Assembly: GCA_003520285.1 (NCBI GenBank)
Contig: DOVB01000283.1
Location: forward strand, 1,730-8,982
Length of the DNA: 7,253 nt
Reading direction: 5' to 3'
Origin: Halieaceae bacterium
GTDB lineage: Bacteria > Pseudomonadota > Gammaproteobacteria > Pseudomonadales > Halieaceae
Shown: piece by piece, positions 6,636-7,253 of the stretch
Layout: every line of letters starts with the position of its first letter
How positions within the stretch are numbered: the first letter of the stretch is position 1
Notes under the pieces: generated by a model
The model's database searches: none
What the model was told of the DNA's origin: nothing
Seen by the model: only the letters and a program-made list of their open reading frames with translations
Translations under genes and position numbers: made by a program

Positions 6636-7253
6636 CTAACGCAGCAGCGCGCTCAGCACAGTTTCAATATCGGCGTATTCAAACTCAAATCCTGCCAGCG
6701 TGAGCCTGTTCGGCACGACATACTGCCCACTTAGCAGGAGTTCATCGGCCATCTCGCCGAGCATGATGCGCATCGCCCAGGCTGGGATTGGCGCTGTAAG
6801 CCAAAGCCGTTTGTGGCTGGCGATGGCGGCAGCGAGCTCACGGTAGGTCACGGGTAGCGGCGCAGTGACATTAACCGCACCGATCAGGTCACTGGCCAAG
6901 CAAAATTCTATCGCGGCCACGGCATCTTGGCGATGAATCCAGCTTAAGACCTGATGGCCTGAACCGGGCCAATTTTGCAAACCCAACTTGAACGGCAGGA
7001 TTAGCTGGGGCCAGGCGCCGCCAGAACGATCAAGAACAACGCCCAAACGCAGGGTGATCACCCGCGATTGTAGCTTGTCTTTGGCGCGCTGCGCGCTGGC
7101 TTCCCACTGTTCACACAAATCTGCAGCGAAACCCTCTCCACCGCTCGATGCCTCGTCAAGTTTGATGGTATCGCGATTGCCATACCATCCGATGGCACTG
7201 GCGCTTAAGAATACGGCAGGGGTGTGCCCATAGCTCGCTAATGTTTCAATGAG
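6636..7253 (-). CDS. TIGR01777 family (YfcH-like) NAD(P)-binding epimerase/SDR protein, N-terminus missing
   Basis: On the - strand the frame is open from the window edge to TAG (complement of 6636-6638), giving 205 C-terminal residues. The family is about 300 aa, so roughly the first 95 residues, including the Gly-rich Rossmann motif, lie outside the window. Family landmarks in order are: SASAIGWYG at visible residues 17-25, a DEAS segment, the LCEQWEASA segment (about 46-54), VITLRLGVVLDRSGGAWPQLILPFKLGL, GSGHQVLSWIHRQDAVAAIEF, and a C-terminal DUF1731 region (APIPAWAMRIMLGEMADELLLSGQ, then a PNRL and AGFEFEY motif). This is an extended short-chain dehydrogenase/epimerase-like protein, like E. 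coli YfcH. The substrate is unknown across the family and the protein is probably cytoplasmic. The usual HIDD of the WIHIDD motif reads HRQD here. An internal TTG at 7118 is not the start, because conserved family sequence continues upstream of it. It is convergent with the lipoprotein gene and shares its terminator. Confidence 0.92.
   Translation of the reverse strand, partial: LIETLASYGHTPAVFLSASAIGWYGNRDTIKLDEASSGGEGFAADLCEQWEASAQRAKDKLQSRVITLRLGVVLDRSGGAWPQLILPFKLGLQNWPGSGHQVLSWIHRQDAVAAIEFCLASDLIGAVNVTAPLPVTYRELAAAIASHKRLWLTAPIPAWAMRIMLGEMADELLLSGQYVVPNRLTLAGFEFEYADIETVLSALLR

Noticed and set aside
6988..7233. An 81-codon + strand frame opposite the TIGR01777-like gene.
   Set aside because: The - strand carries unmistakable family motifs throughout this stretch, so the + frame is a shadow.

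Overview
The window looks like a chromosomal segment from a Gram-negative, probably marine, gammaproteobacterium. The reasons are a complete TonB-dependent outer-membrane receptor, a lipoprotein with a classical lipobox, YaiI/YqxD (UPF0178) and TIGR01777/YfcH-type housekeeping genes, and base composition that looks roughly balanced. Genus cannot be fixed from the sequence alone.

Layout. (1) 1-282 (+): the C-terminal 93 residues of a YaiI/YqxD-family protein, followed by a plausible terminator hairpin. (2) 283-515: a 233-nt AT-rich intergenic stretch that must hold the promoter of the next operon, although no convincing -35/-10 pair stands out. (3) 516-3680 (+): a large TonB-dependent receptor with a signal peptide, two tandem carboxypeptidase-regulatory-like domains, a TonB box, a plug and a barrel ending in Phe. 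(4) 3724-6534 (+): 43 nt downstream, a 936-aa lipoprotein made of a lipid anchor, a Thr/Asn/Gly-rich tether and two copies of a ~420-residue, probably beta-helical, module. (5) 6561-6586: a strong, probably bidirectional terminator. (6) 6636-7253 (-): a convergent TIGR01777-family epimerase-like SDR whose N-terminus lies outside the window.

How the genes work together. The receptor and lipoprotein are very likely one transcription unit and one outer-membrane machine. The gene order (receptor, then lipoprotein) is the same as in susC-susD uptake pairs, but the lipoprotein shows no SusD character. The receptor's N-terminal regulatory-like domains also recall Oar-type receptors, one of which has been linked to protein secretion in Myxococcus. 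Whether this pair imports a ligand or exports/displays the lipoprotein is open, and it is the most interesting question here. The two flanking genes look like unrelated housekeeping genes. No RNA genes, CRISPR arrays, insertion sequences or other mobile elements were seen.
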